A stretch of 50,328 bases of DNA. Origin: Aestuariibacter sp. GS-14. GTDB taxonomy: Bacteria > Pseudomonadota > Gammaproteobacteria > Enterobacterales > Alteromonadaceae. Every line of letters begins with the position of its first letter. Positions within the stretch are counted from its first letter, which is position 1. Location of the stretch: assembly GCF_006494365.1 (NCBI RefSeq), contig NZ_VHIP01000021.1, forward strand, positions 1 to 50,328, read 5' to 3'. The position numbers and the translations under genes were made by a program. The notes below the pieces were generated by a model. That model did no database searches. It was not told the DNA's origin and was given only the letters and a program-made list of their open reading frames with translations. Below are positions 50,255 to 50,328 of the stretch, one piece after another.

Positions 50255-50328
50255 TTTGCGTAGGCCCTGGGGTTGCGATTATTTAGATCTCGGTCTGTTA
50301 GAGTAGGCCCCGGGTCAAGCCCGGGGTG
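50255..50328. repeat. REP-like repeat at the right window edge
   Basis: AGTAGGCCCCGGGTCAAGCC and a degraded ATCTCGGTCTGTTAGAGTAG unit are cut off by the window end. The left edge (1-20) also falls in this family. Confidence 0.8.

Overview
The window looks like one contig from a marine-type gammaproteobacterium (Alteromonadales or Cellvibrionales-like; the exact order is uncertain). Pointers are the MSHA-type prepilin, the OhrR/Ohr pair, the MocR and LysE genes, the HD-GYP protein, PEP-CTERM-like secreted proteins and very many palindromic REP-like arrays. Both ends of the window lie in the same dispersed repeat family, which is what an assembly break at a repeat would look like. No rRNA, tRNA, CRISPR array, transposase or integrase was seen.

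Layout. 1-6000: two tandem cassettes, each a PEP-CTERM-like secreted protein followed by a small peptide carrying a lasso-peptide leader motif and then a strong terminator. A third, solitary peptide has almost the same core, and an HprK-like kinase gene follows it. The two cassettes share a sigma-54-type promoter and a conserved upstream block at nearly the same distance. 6175-8641: an HD-GYP protein and an AT-rich PLD-like gene. 8870-23186: a complete Wzx/Wzy-type exopolysaccharide locus. A forward operon holds the priming transferase, glycosyltransferases, polymerase, sulfotransferase-like protein and flippase. A reverse operon holds a small membrane protein, outer-membrane barrel, Wza-like protein and Wzc-like kinase. 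A nucleotidyltransferase lies between them and gmd sits at the right end. The middle of the forward operon (about 10.4-16.2 kb) is much more AT-rich than its flanks.

23.3-30.6 kb: repeat arrays around a metallophosphoesterase, a VanZ-like protein and a four-gene island of unknown function (membrane coiled-coil protein, lipoprotein hydrolase, DUF1353 protein, secreted protein). 30.6-38.9 kb: a MocR regulator divergent from a LysE exporter, an AT-rich bacteriocin-like locus (double-glycine precursor, small membrane protein, DUF3419 methyltransferase-like protein), a cold-shock protein with a DEAD-box helicase, and a second PLP aminotransferase whose upstream region carries the same short motif as the MocR/LysE intergenic region.

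38.9-50.3 kb: a prepilin, a DUF1353-like protein, a tight five-gene operon (ECF sigma factor with a membrane/Cys tail, anti-sigma-like protein, haem peroxidase, hypothetical protein, secreted TPR-CHAT protease-like protein), the OhrR/Ohr pair with twin operators, a haemolysin III protein, a PTP-like protein and a YigZ protein. The best candidates for undescribed systems are the PEP-CTERM/lasso-like cassettes, the sigma/peroxidase/CHAT operon and the bacteriocin/DUF3419 locus.
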